A stretch of DNA of 64,000 nucleotides. Source: Comamonadaceae bacterium. GTDB taxonomy: Bacteria; Pseudomonadota; Gammaproteobacteria; Burkholderiales; Burkholderiaceae_C. A program made the translations under genes and the position numbers. Location of the stretch: contig JAIXSQ010000013.1 of the NCBI GenBank assembly GCA_027484575.1, forward strand, positions 1-64,000, given 5' to 3'. Positions 62,126 to 64,000 of this stretch are shown piece by piece (positions within the stretch are counted from its first letter, which is position 1; the number at the start of each line of letters is the position of its first letter). Below the pieces are notes generated by a model. It saw only the letters and a list, made by a program, of their open reading frames with translations, searched no databases and was not told the DNA's origin.

Positions 62126-64000
62126 AGGTCGGCCCTCAGTTCGGCGAAGTACGTGCGTTGCGGGTAGGGATGGAAATTCCAGGACGTGCGGTTGCCGGCG
62201 TTGTCGATGCCGGCGGCCACGCTCCAGCGGCGGTCGATGCGCAGGCGCGCACGCAGGTCGACGATGAGGAACGGGCTGACGCCCATGTAGGTGCTGCCGT
62301 TGGTGTCGCTGTTGTCGAGGGTGCGGAACTGCCGGCCGCTGTAGCGCGCGCCGGCGCTGGCGCTCCAGCGCTCGTCGATGCGCCAGTCGGCCAGCAGGCT
62401 GGCGCGCAGCCGCGCGACGTTGGGCTGGCGCTTGCCGAGCGTGTCGCCGGGCACGCTGACGAAGCCGGCGTTCTCCCGGATGACCGAGTCGGCCCAGGTC
62501 AGGCTGCCCGACAGGTCCAGGCCGCGGCGCAGCAGGTCCACCGCCTGCCAGGCCAGCTCCAGGCCCTGCGTGGCGACGCGGCCGACGTTCTGCACGCGGC
62601 TGACGTTGCGGTTGGCGGCCGCGTCGAACACGGTCTGGTTGTAGATCGCGTCGCGCGTGTCCTCGGCGAACCAGGTCAGGCGCACGAGGCCGCTGCCCAG
62701 GTCCTGCTGCAGCGACAGCTCGCCGCTCCAGGCGCGCTCGGGCCGCAGCAGCGGGTCGTTGACGAACTGCGCGTTGACCGTGCTCGTGGCGCCGTACAGC
62801 TCGGCCACGGTCGGGAAGCGCACCGCGCGGCCCGCCGCGGCCTTGACCGCCAGGTCGGGCCGGGCCTGCCAGGACAGCGCCAGCTTGGGCGACCACGCGG
62901 TCTCGCTGCGGCCGGCCCAGGCGGCGTCCACCGCCGGCGTCGCGCCCGGGATGCGCGTGCGGCCGTCCTGCGCGGTCCAGTGCTCCGCCCGCAGCCCGGC
63001 CACCGACTTCCAGCCCGGTGCGAAGCGCCAGGCGTCCTGCGCCCACAGGCTGCGCAGCTGCGTGCGCCCGCCCACCTCGCTGGCCAGCGCGCCCGCCGCG
63101 CCGCTGCGCCAGTCGGCCAGCGCCGAGGTGCGGAAGGACAGCACGAACCGGTCCTGCTGCACACCGGCATCCACCACGTGCGCCGCCCAGTCGCCGCCCG
63201 GCCGCCAGGTGCCGCGTGCCGACAACGCGTTCCAGCCGGTGCCGCCGCCATCGGCCAGCGTGCCGGGCCCGCCGTCGAGCGCGCCGGGCAGCGTGGCCGC
63301 GGCGCCGTTCTGGCGACGCTGGTCGCGGGCGTAGTCGTACACGCTGGCCGACAGCGACCAGTCGAACGCGCCCTGGGTGCGCCGTCGCAGGTGGACACCG
63401 TGCATCACGTGGGTCTGGCGCTCGTCGGCCAGCGGGAAGTCGGCGCCGGTCAGCGGCGCGTAGGCCAGGCCGTCGATGCGCACCGGCCCTGCGGCCACCG
63501 GCACGCCTGCGGCATCGCGCAGCCAACTGGCCGGCCGGCTGGCGGCGGTGTTGTCCCACCAGCCGAGCGTATAGGCGGCGCGCAGCGTGGGGCTGAAGTC
63601 GTAGGCGAGCCTGGCCTTGAGCTGGTCCTGCCGGGTGGCGTACTGGGTGCCTGTGCCCAGCGTCCACCAGGGCTGGCCGGCCGCGTTGGTGCCGCGCACC
63701 GCGCCGGTCACCGGCACCCCGGCCCCGACGGCGGTGCCCGCCGCCACCGTCCGGGTGGCGAAGGTCAGGGGCTGCCCCTCGCTGTCCAGCCGGTTCAGAT
63801 CCAGCCGCCAGGACCAGTCGCCGGCCCGGCTGCCCAGCGCGGTGCTGGCCTGCCAGCTGCGGTACGTGGCGTCGGTGCCGCCGTCCGTGAACGGTTGCAC
63901 CCAGGTGCCCACCTGGACATGGCCTTCCAGCCGCGTGGGCATGCGGGTGGTGTAGTCGACCACCGCCCCGAGCGAGTTGCCGGGGTAGGCCGCGGAGTAG
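62122..64000 (-). CDS. TonB-dependent receptor, C-terminal part (cut by window edge)
   Basis: At least 625 residues; the frame is open to base 64000 and begins in the plug domain (YSAAYPGNSLGAVVDYTTRM). A complete 22-strand barrel follows and the C-terminus RTYFAELRADL ends in a short beta strand. Coupling to YcnI and PCu(A)C suggests copper import, as for OprC-like receptors; the ligand is inferred from context. Confidence 0.9.
   Translation of the reverse strand, partial: YSAAYPGNSLGAVVDYTTRMPTRLEGHVQVGTWVQPFTDGGTDATYRSWQASTALGSRAGDWSWRLDLNRLDSEGQPLTFATRTVAAGTAVGAGVPVTGAVRGTNAAGQPWWTLGTGTQYATRQDQLKARLAYDFSPTLRAAYTLGWWDNTAASRPASWLRDAAGVPVAAGPVRIDGLAYAPLTGADFPLADERQTHVMHGVHLRRRTQGAFDWSLSASVYDYARDQRRQNGAAATLPGALDGGPGTLADGGGTGWNALSARGTWRPGGDWAAHVVDAGVQQDRFVLSFRTSALADWRSGAAGALASEVGGRTQLRSLWAQDAWRFAPGWKSVAGLRAEHWTAQDGRTRIPGATPAVDAAWAGRSETAWSPKLALSWQARPDLAVKAAAGRAVRFPTVAELYGATSTVNAQFVNDPLLRPERAWSGELSLQQDLGSGLVRLTWFAEDTRDAIYNQTVFDAAANRNVSRVQNVGRVATQGLELAWQAVDLLRRGLDLSGSLTWADSVIRENAGFVSVPGDTLGKRQPNVARLRASLLADWRIDERWSASAGARYSGRQFRTLDNSDTNGSTYMGVSPFLIVDLRARLRIDRRWSVAAGIDNAGNRTSWNFHPYPQRTYFAELRADL

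Overview
The window is high-GC DNA (near 70 %) from a betaproteobacterium, most likely order Burkholderiales (Comamonadaceae or the Rubrivivax/Leptothrix group). This rests on ribosomal protein gene order, recG-oxyR linkage, a PhaM-type PHA-granule regulator, an anti-hemB small RNA beside hemB, and Burkholderiales-type conserved proteins. The genes are densely packed and intact. I see no phage, plasmid, insertion sequence or CRISPR array.

Region by region: (1) 1-3704, str operon on the minus strand (rpsL-rpsG-fusA-tuf) with a clear promoter and a REPIN-like inverted repeat between fusA and tuf. (2) 3773-7671, a minus-strand run hemJ, VanZ-like protein, [2Fe-2S] ferredoxin, small alpha/beta hydrolase, PBP5-type carboxypeptidase; the anti-hemB RNA lies just upstream of hemJ and is divergent from hemB. 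(3) 7749-14100, hemB, a CorA transporter, a four-gene minus operon (isomerase, dienelactone hydrolase, amidohydrolase, GST) and a plus-strand SDR-MaoC pair. (4) 14049-18317, an MCE-type lipid ABC transporter (permease, ATPase, MCE protein, lipoprotein) with a cyclic-nucleotide-binding protein. (5) 18363-22654, a LysR regulator divergent from mmsA across a perfect palindrome, then a GMC oxidoreductase. (6) 22680-27110, an outer-membrane-like protein, an ammonium transporter with a sigma-54 promoter and NtrC-like box, a candidate structured RNA, a DUF2946 protein and a di-haem cytochrome c. (7) 27257-33481, tRNA-Arg, a hydrolase, and a LysR-dabB-dabA inorganic-carbon accumulation locus, closed by initiator tRNA-fMet. 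(8) 33501-42546, the spc and alpha ribosomal operons from rplN to rplQ, lacking infA, with their own promoter. (9) 42642-53831, glpD, proC, ubiA, a DyP peroxidase, oxyR, recG, queA, a FecR/SPOR protein and tgt. (10) 53841-60864, a zinc-ribbon membrane protein, an MFS/acyltransferase fusion, an XRE regulator and a phaM-FIST-DUF535 operon. (11) 61060-64000, a copper-handling set (PCu(A)C chaperone, YcnI-like protein, truncated TonB receptor).

The most interesting parts are the haem locus with its anti-hemB RNA (apical loop complementary to Shine-Dalgarno sequences, terminator about 50 nt before hemJ), the sigma-54/NtrC control region of amt with a possible unassigned RNA next to it, the DAB carbon-uptake locus whose LysR regulator appears to start at CTG, and a recurring -10-like hexamer 6-7 nt before ATG in five genes, suggesting leaderless mRNAs. 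No wholly new multi-gene system stands out; most of the window is conserved housekeeping.
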